NCBI GenBank assembly: GCA_030220185.1
Contig: JASPKZ010009944.1
Span: 1-64,000 of the forward strand
Direction of reading: 5' to 3'
Length of the DNA: 64,000 nt
Source: Diploptera punctata
Lineage: Eukaryota; Arthropoda; Insecta; Blattodea; Blaberidae
Made by a program: the position numbers and the translations under genes. Under the pieces are notes generated by a model. That model was not told the DNA's origin. It did not search any database and saw only the letters and a program-made list of their open reading frames with translations. Below, in pieces: positions 31,891 to 42,456 of this stretch (the stretch's first letter is position 1; each line of letters opens with the position of its first letter).

Positions 31891-32900
31891 AAGAACTTGC
31901 ATATTATATTTCTCTCCCTGGGAATTTCAAAATTCATGATTCTCTCCATGTTCTTCTGTATGTAGAATTTTTTTCATATGGTGAGTTCGTGTTTTCTGTT
32001 TTAATAATTTTGTGTTTACATCTATTTTATGTTTTTCTGATAAATGTGAGCAGCTGCTGTAGAACTTTCTACTTCTTTTTTTATGTTTCTAATGTGTTCT
32101 TTAGACTAATGGTATGTATGTATGTAACTAATGCTCTGGAGTTAACAACAAAGTTATTCTTCTTCTTGCTTCCCAATACTTGGATGTCACATCTTGATAA
32201 TTTTGAAGAGCTACACAGTTCGTTAAATGTTCTTTGTCCATTTCCACACCTTGAGAACACAATATACACTTAGGAGACATTAATACACTAATTCTGTAAA
32301 GATGTTTTCATGTCCTGTAGTAAGCCTCAGTATAGCAACTGCAGATTTTCGAGGTAGTTCTGGAATTATAGATGGGTTTTCTAACAGTATTTTTATATTT
32401 CAGTTTCTGACTTTTTCAATTAAATTGGAATTTAATTTTTTTCTTTATAATTCTTTTAATTGATTCATAGAGCATTTGTTACTTTTTGCTTAATTTTACT
32501 GCAAGTATATCAGCTCTTCATTCCCTTTAGTTCTAATGGATATTCCCTATGTATATTTTATCACAATCTGCACATTTTATTTGGTATATTCCTGATTTTT
32601 TGCCTTATCGATCTTTTGATTTTTGTTGTTGGTTTTATTAGTTTATTTAGGTTGTAATTATTTTTTGGTGCTAATGCGATATTAAATTTTCTTTTAATTT
32701 TTGGAATTTATTGTGTGCCCACGAAAGGTGTGTGAATTTTTTGTATTTCTTTTCAATTGGGGTTTCCATCTGAAGAATACTTTCATTCCTCAATTTTTGT
32801 TTTACTACTTATCAATTTATTTTTTATGTATCATTTTCTCCTCGAAGCAATTTTTTTTTTTTTGCTATTTGTTCATTATCAAGTGAATTTTCCTGGTAAT
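31890..32900 (-). mobile_element. PLE-A fragments flanking a LINE RNase H fragment
   Basis: 31890-32110 and 32530-32890 are minus-sense PLE-A endonuclease relics (MNFEIPR-type end; IYQIKCADCDKIYI; the linker LRNESILQMET). Between them, 32110-32520 matches the LINE RNase H 3' region found at 44360-44640 (shared block TTCCACACCTTGAGAACACA). The LINE piece is inserted into, or recombined with, the PLE. Confidence 0.6.
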
Positions 32901-32952
32901 TTTGAATTGCTGTGCCAGTTTTTACATTAAAAAAATTATAATTATTTTTCAG

Positions 32953-33261
32953 TAATTGTTCGAGTAAAACCAGAATTAGTTGATAAGTCACCAACAGTAG
33001 GACAGAGAGAGGTGGAGTTGAATTGGAAACTAGACTGTGCTCTAATTGATGGAAATGTTGTAGAATATCATGTTAACCTGACAGGAATAAGTAACTGGGT
33101 GAAAGGATTTGAAAAGCCATTAACTGTTGAAACTCCTTTTGCAAGATTTATCAATCTCCAACCATTTTCAACATACACTGTGCACATAGCTGTGATTGGA
33201 GAAGATGGTTCTTCTGATGAAGAATATTCTTTAGTCCAAGAATTCACCACAGCACCTGCAA
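32953..33261 (+). CDS. FN3 receptor exon 5, a whole FN3 domain
   Basis: A 309-bp exon between TTTTTCAG and GTGAGT, phase 1 to phase 1, so it can be skipped without a frame shift. It reads VIVRVKPELVDKSPTVGQRE, VELNWKLDC, DGNVVEYHVNLTGISNWVKG, PFARFINLQPFSTYTVHIAV, EYSLVQEFTTAPA. It has the strand B tryptophan, EYHV in strand C, L-x-P-x-x-x-Y near strand F and TAPA at the end: a complete domain in one exon. NLT is a glycosylation sequon. Confidence 0.85.
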
Positions 33262-33289
33262 GTGAGTATTATAGGAAATATCACTATTT

Positions 33290-34260
33290 TAAGAAACCTC
33301 ACCTCATATCCACTCTTCTAATTAAACCAGTTTCAAAACCTAGGTAGTTTCAACTTCAGTAATATCTCAACTGATGTTATGTCAAAGAATTAAATTAAAG
33401 TGTTTAATACCTCACCTCATATCCAGTCTTCTAATTAAACCAGTTTCAAAGCTTGGGCAGCTTCAGTTTTAGTAATTTCTTGTCGATGATATTATGTCAA
33501 TCAGGAGAACTGCTTCTTCCTCCCTCTCTGTTGGTGGACCGTTGAACCTTTGGATCAAATCAGAATCGGCAGAAATTTCGACGTTCATAAGTTTTTTTCT
33601 TTCTTGTTTTTTTTAATGTACATTTTTTCCCAAACTGTGAGTTCTTTTAGTTTTTCTATTTGTTTAATTAGACCCTAATTAAACAAATAGAAAACAAATT
33701 AGATTCTAATTAAACAAATAGAAAAACAAAAAAGAACTCATGGTTTGGAAAAAAAAATCCATGTTCAAAAACAAGAAAGAAAAACTTATGAATTTAGAAA
33801 TTCCCGCTGATTCTGATTTGATCCAAAGGTTCATCGGCCCACCAACAGAGGGGGGAAGAAGCAGTTCTGGTCGACATAACATCAGTCGACATGAAATTAC
33901 TGAAGGTGAAGCTGCCCAAACTTTAAAACTGGTTTAATTAGAAGACTGAATATGAGGTGAGGTATTAAACATTTTAATTTAATTCTTAAATTAAACCTCA
34001 TAGTGATTTTCTCCTATATAAGTTCAATGATGCTATGTCATTCAAGAGCACTGCTTCTTACTCCATCTGTTAGTGGGCCGATGAACCTCCCGTTCAAATC
34101 AATTTCCTGGGAATTTTAAAATTCATTAATTTTTCTTTCTTTCTTTTCTCTCCACTTTTATAAATCAATATTGTGAAAAACACGGAACTTTATGAGGTGA
34201 AATGAAAATTTATAAATTGTAAATTACCTCATAGCATTACTTCTCATGTAATTTTGATTT
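33290..34260. mobile_element. PLE-A tails in tandem and inverted
   Basis: Two direct copies of the tail start at 33298 and about 33408 (CTCACCTCATATCCACTCTT and CTCACCTCATATCCAGTCTT, both followed by CTAATTAAACCAGTTTCAAA). After a minus-sense C-terminal piece (33530-33660), a palindrome centre near 33690 leads to the plus-sense copy (33700-33960: MNLEIPADSDLIQRFIGPPT, GEAAQTLKLV). It closes with AACCTCATAGTGATTTTCTC. A further short tail lies at 34020-34250. Confidence 0.65.
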
Positions 34261-34304
34261 AATAACCTCATCTTTATTAAATAAGTTTTGTATGTGTTTT
34301 TTTT

Positions 34305-34370
34305 TTGAGTTGTTTCTTGACTCACCTCATACTTCTTAAGAAGTATGAGGTGAGTCAAAAAACAACTCAA
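34305..34370. repeat. minimal PLE-end palindrome
   Basis: GAGTTGTTTCTTGACTCACC and ACCTCATACTTCTTAAG mirror themselves around CTTAAG with no spacer. This is the bare terminal hairpin, duplicated head to head. Confidence 0.75.
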
Positions 34371-34729
34371 CAAAATTAAAATAATTATATTATTTTTAGT
34401 TTGAACATCTTACCTCAATATTAATGTTGATTTGTTCTTGAACATGTTTCAAAATAATTCTGTTTTATCGTCAGCTTTTCCAGACTGGTTTTATTTATGT
34501 TGCATTATGTTGCACAACTTGGATGTCGATGTCAGCTCCATCCTGTGGTTGGCCAAAGAACCTCCAAACAAGGTCATGCTCCATCGGTATATCAAAATTC
34601 ATAACTCTGTTTTTGTTCTTCTGAATATACATTTTTTTTCCCAAATAGTCAGCTCTTTTGTATTTTCTAACTGTTTTAATAATTTAGTGTCTGAATTTAA
34701 ATTATGTTTTCAGACCAAACATTTCCTGG

Positions 34730-35061
34730 CAAATTTTATTTATGAGCAATTTTGAATGTAAAATCACTAAAGCACATCCCACAATGTTTAAATTTTGGAG
34801 CAGATATGTAGATGATATAATTTGTATTGTTAAAGAAAAACATGTAGAAGATTCCCTAAAACTGTTAAATTTACTGAGTACAAACATCAAATTTACCAAG
34901 AAAATAAACAAATACCTTTTTTGGATCTTAAATTGGTCAGAAATGAAGAAAAAGAAAAATTGAATATGGGATTCATAGGAAAGAAACTCATACGGAAAAT
35001 TTTATAAAATCAACAGGGTTCAATCCAATTGGACATAAATTAGCAGCCTTTAATAGTTTAA
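34730..35061 (+). pseudogene. PLE-A reverse transcriptase fragment
   Basis: SNFECKITKAHPTMFKFWSR then YVDDIICIVKEKHVEDSLKL, with the YVDD active-site box, then a shift, and FLDLKLVRNEEKEK. It ends at the MITE. N-terminal polymerase motifs are absent. Confidence 0.72.
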
Positions 35062-35657
35062 GGGTCGTATGCAAATACATTAGTCTCTACTCAAATTACT
35101 TCCAATCACTGGTGAGCTGATTCACCGTGAGCAATTGCTGAGATCGAATTAATGGCCGACTTACCGGTCATGTATGAAAGTTGACGTTTTCGTAATATTG
35201 GCAACGAATTACCCAGAATTCTCAGCGATAAAACCACTTCTGTTATTTTCGTCTGCTATAGAGGAATGCATTTACGCTTGCGTCCCGCAAATAATACCGT
35301 ATACAACGACGTCTGCATCGTGCAATAATACGCCGATTCTCCTGTTCTTCCAGTTGAATTCTTTGGTAGACTTTATCAAATTCCTCTTCTCCGCGTATAC
35401 CGAAACATGATCGAAGTCTTCAAGGTCCGACATCTTGGATAAAGCTGCAAAGGTTTCAAACTACATCGGTTACCATTGGTTCCCTTTGGGATTTTACAAT
35501 AAGTTTCTATCTTGAGCTATGATCTTAAGGTACCTCGTCAGGTAGCTTACAATTATTATCGCATGAATAGATTTCTGAGTAAGCAAAATGTATTTGGATA
35601 AAACTTTCTCAGCAGAGAACGCCTTTTACTGTTTTAATGCGTTCAAACATTCGACCC
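35062..35657 (-). mobile_element. PIF/Harbinger-type MITE, copy 3 (inside PLE-A)
   Basis: 596 bp, ends GGGTCGTATG and CATTCGACCC, perfect TAA duplication (35059-35061, 35658-35660). Closely similar to copy 2. The 78-aa plus-strand frame inside it is not a gene. It shows that the MITE moved after this PLE had landed. Confidence 0.85.
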
Positions 35658-35689
35658 TAACTCATACATTGGTAAACTTACCCTTAAAC

Positions 35690-36356
35690 GAAGAAGATTT
35701 CAAACATGAGAAAAAACACATAATGAAAGTAGCAACAGAAAACGGGTTTGATGAAAAAATGGTACATAAAAGGATAGAAAATTATAAAAAACAAAAAATG
35801 ATAAACAGAAGTACTCTTGAAAAAGAAGACCACCTATGAAAAAAATATAGGAAATTCACATATCACCCTTGGGTACATAATAAATTTCAGAAGATATTTA
35901 AGAAGTTTAATATTAAATTAGCACCAAAAAATAACTACAGCTTAAATACACTAATAAAAACCAACAAAAATGAAAAAAACTGATAAAAATAAAAAGTCAG
36001 GAATATATCAAATTGAATGCATGGGTTGTGAAAAGATATATATAAGAAAAACAAAAGGAAACCTAAAAATTAGAACCAAAGAACACATAAGAAATATTAA
36101 AAATGGGGAAATTGAAAAATCTGCAGTTGCTGCTCATGTTTGGTCTGATAAACATAATATAAATTCAGACACTAAATTATTAAAACAGTTAGAAAATACA
36201 AAAGAGCTGACTATTTGGGAAAAAATTTATATTCAGAAGAACAAAAACAGAGTTATGAATTTTGATATACCGATGGAGTGTGACCTTGTTTGGAGGTTCT
36301 TTGGCCAACCACAGGATGGAGCTGACATCGACATCCAAGTTGTGCAACATATATAA
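35690..36356 (+). pseudogene. PLE-A linker and GIY-YIG endonuclease
   Basis: Linker EEDFKHEKKHIMKVATENGF, KKQKMINRSTLEKED. After a stop, a 128-aa frame (35970-36353) runs NKKSGIYQIECMGCEKIYIR, KTKGNLKIRTKEHIRN, KSAVAAHVWSDKHNI, LTIWEKIYIQKNKNRVMNFD and WRFFGQPQDGADIDIQV. It is the longest open PLE-A endonuclease frame. The YIG motif has become YIR, so catalysis would be doubtful even if expressed. Confidence 0.75.
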
Positions 36357-36519
36357 AACCAGTCGGGAAAAGCTGACGATAAAACAGAATTATTTTGAAA
36401 CATGTTCAAGAACAAATCAACATTAATATTGAGGTAAGATGTTCAGACTAAAAATAATATAATTAAAATAACCTCAAAATATAACTTCCTAAAATTAAAT
36501 ATTAATTAAAATTAAAATA

Positions 36520-36735
36520 AACCTCATAGTGTTATTTCCTACCTACATTACTTAATTGTATATGTTATTCTTACCTCATCTGGTTGTTTATGTTTCAGGA
36601 CATGTTTGTCCCATCTTCAGTTTGTACAGACTGATTTTCCCCAAAGTTATCCTACATATCTAACAGAAACAACCATATGAGGTAAGAATAACACAGACAA
36701 AACTTGTTTAATAAGTGAAAACTCATGATTAGAGC
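36520..36735. mobile_element. short PLE-A tail split by hAT insertion
   Basis: AACCTCATAGTGTTATTTCC (36521-36540) ends one copy. A small foldback (36560-36710) then carries a core CTGAAGATGGGACAAACATG on the minus strand with stem II GGACA/TGTCC. Its own terminal motif (ACTCATGAT) is cut by the hAT element and resumes at 39524. Confidence 0.6.
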
Positions 36736-37019
36736 GAGGAGGAATTATATGAAGAAAATTATATGAAAATATGAAATCGTAAAGACAAAGTATGAAAAAT
36801 ATGAAATTATGATGCAAAAATATTATGAAGCTACTATTTTCTAAACTTTTTATGTATATTTATGTACATAGGCCCATTATAACTTCTAAGTATACATGCC
36901 AGCCGATAAATGAGACAAACAGAATTTATTTATAGCTCAAGAAATCAAGATATTCACTGTATTTTGATTTTAATTAGCTTTTTCATTAATTCTGACCCAA
37001 TATAAAATATCATATTCAT

Positions 37020-37345
37020 GATCTGAAACAATTTTAATGGATCACGCCATAGTGTAGTTGTATAAGGAAACGTGGTGCAAACAGGAAAGTCATGGGTTCG
37101 AGTCTCGATATTGTCAAGATTTTTAGCTGGACCAGACCTTCTGGTGGCATTGTGGACCTGGGGTCGACTCAAATCCTAATGGAAGTGAGTACTAGATGAT
37201 GTTCTGGGCACAAATGCGGCCATAAGGCAGATCCGACAACCAGCGGACATCTTGTGCCTATTGTCTAGAAAGATGGGAACTTCAACATACCACTACCCCA
37301 AAGGCCTCCCAAGACTGTAGTGGAATCACTTTACCTTCATAAATA
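37020..37345 (+). mobile_element. tRNA-derived SINE (family 4), full unit
   Basis: tRNA-like head at 37035-37100 (CACGCCATAGTGTAGTTGTA; B box ATGGGTTCGAGTCTCG), then the family body from ATGGAAGTGAGTACTAGATG to TAGTGGAATCACTTTACCTT. Same body at 17150 and 37990. Confidence 0.7.
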
Positions 37346-37984
37346 AAAACTGAGAGGTTGTATATGATGTTCAATTATGAAATCCAAACATATACAAGAA
37401 ATAAAATATTGTAACCAAAAACAGATTTCCATTAAATCTAGCACTAACAAAGTTTAGAACAGGTATGTTTGGATTATTGCTATTTTTACATTACATAAAG
37501 ATATTAAATTCCTGGAGATGCAAATGTAACAATAACATTAATTGGACAATTTAAAATACACATAAACCTTTCCAGATGTCATATTTGGAGAAACAAGATG
37601 TTAAAAGTTATTAGTCCATAATTGATTCCAGGGATTGTTTCAGAACTCTCTTTGCAATTAAAGTTACATTTAATATTGAACTTCAAACATGGGGAAATGT
37701 AATTAAGAATTATTTTAACACTTTTTTCATGAAATGGGTCCAACATAGTGTCCATATCTTGTCTAATTGTGTTTTGACAATCCAATTGTCAATTCTGTTT
37801 GTAATAACACAGAAGTTTTTTTCTATATTTTCTGATAGTAAACTATAAGGCCTGTCAGTCGAATTGTTTTGCACGATGAAAAATTATGCTCAACATCACA
37901 CAATGTTATGGCAACATACTTGTATCATGCTATATTCAATAGTTTGATGCCCTTACCTACATGAACTTTACTAATTTCACAAAG

Positions 37985-38165
37985 CACTTAAATGGAAATG
38001 AGTACCAGACGCTTGTTCTGGGGGTAAAGGTGGCCGTCACGCATGGCTGACATCAAGTGCCGATTGTCCAGAAAAAGTGGTAGCCTTATCCTCCTACTAC
38101 CCCAAGGGCTCTTGAGGCCTGTAGTGGGATTACTTTACTTTACTGCTTCAAGTTTAGCAGCAGTT
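37985..38165 (+). mobile_element. SINE (family 4), body only
   Basis: From AAATGGAAATGAGTACCAGA to TAGTGGGATTACTTTACTTT; lacks the tRNA-like head, so it is 5'-truncated. Confidence 0.65.
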
Positions 38166-38534
38166 TCCTACAATTAAATGCTGTAATCTGTTCACAAAGT
38201 AAGGATTGCTCTCAGGTAGCAAATAACGTGTTGACAGCTATTATACCTGACTAGAATATTCCAACATTGTTCTTCTACTTATTCATCTAGGCCCATGTTC
38301 TTGTATGGGAATCGAGTTTAGGACAAAAACCTCCATCTAACACTGTCACTCTGTGACTCCTCATCCAATTATTTGCTTTTATAAAAGCTATCTATTTTGT
38401 TCAGAAGGGATACTGAAGAATTCTCACTTGTCTACCACATTACACTGTCAAAAATTACATAAATACATTTACTTCAAGAAATATTTTAATTCCTTCTGGA
38501 TTTTTTCGTGTTGAGACTTGAAAGTAGTTTTGAA

Positions 38535-39290
38535 GTTCCTTAGGACTGTTTGCAGATGACCAAATAATAATAGCAAATTCCGAAGATAATCTACAGAAAG
38601 GTCTGTATGAACTTAACAAAATTACAGAAGAATGTGGATTAAAGATATCTACAGAAAAAACAAAAATTATGGCATTTCAAGGTGTAGATCCTGTCAGAAG
38701 TAAAATTGTACTGGGCAATAAAATTTTGCAGCAGGTGAATAATTTTACATATCTAGGATGCAATATCTCATATGAAGAAGAAAAGGATGTAAATGCAAAA
38801 ATATCTAAATTTTTAAGAATTTTAGGGTTAATAAATTCTATCTTCAAGCCACAGTTAGTCCAAAAGCATTCAAGACTGAAAGTGTATAAAACACTGGCTC
38901 TTCCAACTCTTTTGTATGGTAGCGAAGTATGGACGTTGAAACAGAAGGATATACAGAGACTTGGATCTGCTGAAATGAGATATCTTCGGAGGACTGCAGG
39001 ATACACACTACTAGATCACAAAAAAATGACGACATCTTAGAAGAATTACACATGGAATCTTTAGAAAACAAAATTTCTGATTATAAGTCAAGATGGATAC
39101 AACATGTTCATCGAATGGAAGATCACAGAATACCCAAACTAATGTTAAGATATCAACCTGCAGGAAGAAGAAGACCAGGACGTCCACTCAAAAGACTTCT
39201 GGATGGTGTTTCTCTTGAGGCCGAAACAGGTCAACAAATGGCCTAAATTCGTGAATGTACTATGATGATGATGATGATGAAATATTTTAA
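38535..39290 (+). pseudogene. LINE RT C-terminal region with GAT tail
   Basis: LFADDQIIIANSEDNLQKGL (catalytic FADD box, about 38560) runs into the 123-aa frame KITEECGLKISTEKTKIMAF, NFTYLGCNISYEEEKDVNAK, RLKVYKTLALPTLLYGSEVW and RRTAGYTLLDHKK. After one shift comes the 64-aa frame KSRWIQHVHRMEDHRIPKLM, GRRRPGRPLKRLLDG. The 3' end is a GAT microsatellite (39258-39279). Only one frameshift separates its two long frames, so it is fairly young. Confidence 0.82.
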
Positions 39291-39582
39291 TGAATTCCTA
39301 GAACTTCGATTGAAAAAAAAAAATGGGAATTTCAAAGTTGAAAAATATGAAGGAGTATGAAAATTTCACTAAAATATGAACATTTTTGCTAAAATATTAT
39401 GAAATATGAAGTTTTTTATTGGTCTTATTTGATTCTACATATCATGAAATGTAAAGATACTTAGTCTCAGCGGTCTCTGACAAATAGTTTAAAACATGAA
39501 ATTTCATAAAATTCCTCGCTCTACTCATAATGTTACTTCCTACTGTATTTTCAAATAAACCTGATGTTTACTTATTTTAGGA

Positions 39583-40030
39583 ATTCACACTACGAGGTAT
39601 ATTCATTTGAGTAAAATTTAATCACTAACCTCATATTTTTCTTCTTGTTTTAATTTAAACTAGTTTTGGAACTTTAGATTTCAGTTCCATTGTCAGTATC
39701 TCCTTGACCGTTGTTCTGTCGTCTTGAAGAGCCATCTTTCACTCCTTCTATTGGCAGACTGAAAAACCTCAAAACCAGGTCATTCTCCCCGGGAATTTCA
39801 AAGTTCATCAAGGAGCGAAAAGGAGAAATTGATGAACTTTGAAATTCCTGGAGAGAATGACCTGATTTTGAGGTTTTTGAGTCTGTTAATAGAAGGAGCG
39901 AAAGATGGCTCTTGAAGACAACAGAACAATGGTTGCAGAAATACTGATGATGGAACTGAAATCTAAAGTTCCGAAACTAGTTTAAATTAAAGCAAGAAGA
40001 AAAATATGAGGTGAGTGATTAAATTTTACC
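39583..40030. mobile_element. PLE-A tail foldback
   Basis: AGGAATTCACACTACGAGGT opens it, and a palindrome centres near 39812 (GTTCATCAAGGAGC). The arms contain CTCATATTTTTCTTCTTGTT and its reverse, and the C-terminal MNFEIPGENDLILRFL piece in both directions. The right end ATATGAGGTGAGTG lies only about 40 bp before the next splice acceptor. Confidence 0.65.
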
Positions 40031-40051
40031 TAAACCTGATGTTTGTTTCAG

Positions 40052-40290
40052 AACCTGGGAAAGTTGGACATGCAGTTGCATATTCGTTTGGTGAAAATTG
40101 GATAGATTTACGTTGGGAAGAACCGTATCCCCCTACTGGCAAGTTGCAACATTACGAAGTGCGATATCGTTCAGGTGTTACTGAAATGTTGTCACAGACT
40201 GTGAAAACAGATGACTACTGTGTTCTCTGGAAAAAGATGATTTGCACAAGAATTGGAAATCTGAAAGAATATGTTGATTATGAAGTTAAG
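40052..40290 (+). CDS. FN3 receptor exon 6
   Basis: A 239-bp exon between GTTTCAG and GTGAAT, phase 1 to phase 0. It reads KPGKVGHAVAYSFGENWIDL, RWEEPYPPTGKLQHYEVRYR, SGVTEMLSQTVKTDDYCVLW, CTRIGNLKEYVDYEVKV. This is an FN3 A-F region: tryptophan in LRWEEP, P-P-T-G-x-L-x-x-Y-E-V, then L-x-x-Y-V-D-Y-E-V. It continues in frame into 49124. Confidence 0.82.
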
Positions 40291-40299
40291 GTGAATCAT

Positions 40300-40900
40300 C
40301 TGATCTCAGCCATTCAACTCCCCTTTTGTCAACATTTTTCTTAACTTGATTTTCATCTACATCTCAACTGACCTCTTGCTTTTAAGCTACTGTTCTACAT
40401 TTCATCTTGTATTTTATCAAACTTCAAAATTTCTTATAACAGTTGCCAATTTATAATGTCGAGTAAAAGGAAAGAAAATTAGTTGTGAAGTGGAAAAAAA
40501 GTAGTGTGGCCACTTAAAATAAAAATAGAAATGCTTGACCGTTTATACACGTTAGCGAGTTGTTTGCATCTATATCATGCTGTTTCAATGTTAATGAATC
40601 ATGAAATCTGAAGACAAAATAAGGAATTCTATCGCAGAATTCACAGCTGAATATCAATCTTAATTCAAAGACCTTTTAAAAGTGGCAAAACAGGAAAAAA
40701 TTACTAAGTTATTTAAGTCCTTGCCTAAAGCTGACAGAAATAATTAATAGGAATTGTTCAAAATCTCTCATCAATTAATTTTTTTATTTTGATAATGTTT
40801 ATTTTATTTTGTAACCTTGGAACGTATCCCCTGTATACCCATACAAATTACCATTCTATATTCGCGGCATATTTGCAGGACATATCCACCATGAATAAGG
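40300..40900. other. intron, nothing recognised
   Basis: No gene or repeat border that I can support; AT-rich with scattered stops. Confidence 0.4.
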
Positions 40901-40904
40901 AACT

Positions 40905-41290
40905 TTTACTGTATTTAAAGAGAAAAATATATGCATAGACTGGAGTTTGAACCCAAGACCTTTTGCTTTATATGCTAACGCTCATATATAATTTGACCTT
41001 CAGTGACAAATGTTAAATTTATAATATAAACATTGAAATAAGCTGTACTGGCTTTATAAAGTAATTCCCATTAAAAGTCTTCTTAAATAAGAAGCCACTA
41101 TTCTCGTGTCAAACAAAGTTTGACATGTCTATGGGAATGAAAATGTATAAGAGAAAAATTTGCATTTAGATCGGAGGCCTTGGATAGCTGTGGCAACATT
41201 AGCATATAAAGCTAAAGATTCTGGGATCAAACTCCAGTCTAGGCTATATTTTTCTCTTCAAATTAATTTGACCTTCAATAAGAAATGTTA
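40905..41290. mobile_element. SINE family 3, inverted pair
   Basis: A minus-sense tRNA-like head at 40915-40985 (CTGGAGTTTGAACCCAAGAC) and a plus-sense one at 41170-41270 (TAAAGATTCTGGGATCAAAC, CTCCAGTCTAGGCTATATTT) face each other. The TTTGAAGAGAAAAATAT flank is shared. Confidence 0.55.
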
Positions 41291-41319
41291 AATTTATAAT
41301 AAATTATTCAAAATTTCTG

Positions 41320-41790
41320 TTTACTTTAGTGTTCTGTGTCCTTCTCTCAAAAACATTAAACTGAAAATTTATAAAACTGTTATTCTCCCAGTGAAACATA
41401 GACTCTTACTTTAAGGGAAAAGAAAATATTACGAGTTAATGAGAATAAATTTCTTAGGAAAATTTTTGGACCAAAGAGAGATGAACAGACAGGTGAATGG
41501 AGAAAACTACATAACAGTGAGCTATAATAATATTTATAGGAAAGCAGATATAATAAGAACAGTTAAGTTTTATAGACTTCAATGGGCAGGACATGGGCAC
41601 AAGTGGGAAGTAAAAGAGGGGTATGGAAAGTTCTTTTAGGAAAAAGAATGACATGGAAGAATAATATTAATTGTGGTTTTTGAGGGAAGTAGATTATATA
41701 GGGGTTGATTGGAAAAACATTAGCTCTGGTTAGGGATATATGGAGAGTTTATGTCTGCATGGGTTTGATAGTGCTAGCGAGATAATTAGT
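41320..41790 (+). pseudogene. LINE-R 3' fragment
   Basis: LKIYKTVILPV (about 41360), then the 66-aa frame MRINFLGKFLDQREMNRQVN, YRLQWAGHGHKWEV. After a gap it continues WKNNINCGF and ends in GGTTTGATAGTGCTAGCGAG. Heavily decayed. Confidence 0.65.
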
Positions 41791-41809
41791 TAGTTTCTGT
41801 GTCAACTGT

Positions 41810-41905
41810 GGTTATGTTCCTTGCATGTAGTCCTGAGGGTCGCAGGTTCAAACCTGGCCAAGGCCAATGACATTTTAGGATGGAAAAATGCAAAGGACAA
41901 ATAAG
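41810..41905 (+). mobile_element. tRNA-like SINE remnant
   Basis: TGGTTATGTTCCTTGCATGT then GGGTCGCAGGTTCAAACCTG (B box and T-arm) and CAATGACATTTTAGG. A single degenerate copy. Confidence 0.45.
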
Positions 41906-42179
41906 TTATTAAGGGGACTAACTAACTAATTCACTGGCAGTATTGAACATCATCCCCTGTATAATCTACTTCCCTCAAATCATGGTAAATTATGTTGAAC
42001 ATCGACAATTCTGATCATATCTTTTTCATTTCTTTATCATTTTGCCTTGCATAAATTATATTCATATTTGTATATTTAATTTGATGTTTTTATTATTCAT
42101 TTCATTCATCTCAATTATGGTTAAATTATATTTGAAGAGAAAAATATATTGAAATTCATCGGAGAACAATTTTTGACAA

Positions 42180-42450
42180 TTCACTTCATAATTGAATTAT
42201 TTTGAGTTTGTTTATCTTACCTCAACATTAATATTGAGGTAAGATAAACAGACTCCAAATAATTCAATTAAAAGAACCTCAAAATATTACTTACTAAAAT
42301 AAAACACCACTTCATAAATTTCATGTTTTTCACGAAACTATGGTTTCAAACATATAATGAAAAACATGAAATTTATGAGGTAAGTTGTCAAAAATTGTTC
42401 TTCAATCGTTTTCAATGATTATACCTCATAATGTTTACTTTCCAACTTTA
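42180..42450. mobile_element. two minimal PLE-end palindromes
   Basis: 42195-42275 mirrors around ACATTAATATTGAGG (TTTATCTTACCTCAA against TTGAGGTAAGATAAA) and ends in AACCTCAAAATATTACTTAC. 42305-42445 mirrors AAATTTCATGTTTTTC and ends in ACCTCATAATGTTTACTTTC. Neither encodes anything. Confidence 0.6.
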
Positions 42451-42456
42451 ATTTAA

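Larger units (their letters stand above)
34370..36500 (+). mobile_element. PLE-A, longest copy, with inverted 3' end at its left and a MITE inside
   Basis: 34385-34725 is a minus-sense copy of the tail and endonuclease C-terminus. From 34730 sense RT follows (SNFECKITKAHPTMFKFWSR, YVDDIICIVKE). The MITE 35062-35657 interrupts at the end of RT. The linker resumes at 35661 (LVNLPLNEEDFKHEKKHIMK), then the GIY-YIG domain (35970-36300), tail and hammerhead-like core (36371-36405), and ATTGAGGTAAGATGTTCAGA. It has the same layout as 8333-10400. Confidence 0.78.
36730..39523. mobile_element. hAT-type element, 2.8 kb
   Basis: Ends TAGAGCGAGGA and TCCTCGCTCTA with an 8-bp duplication CTCATGAT/CTCATAAT (36722-36729, 39524-39531, one mismatch), the hAT signature. 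Internal minus-strand pieces near 37600-37830 (DNWIVKTQ, KVLK, LNVTLIAKRVLKQSLES) may be transposase relics. It has taken in two family 4 SINEs and a LINE fragment. Confidence 0.75.
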
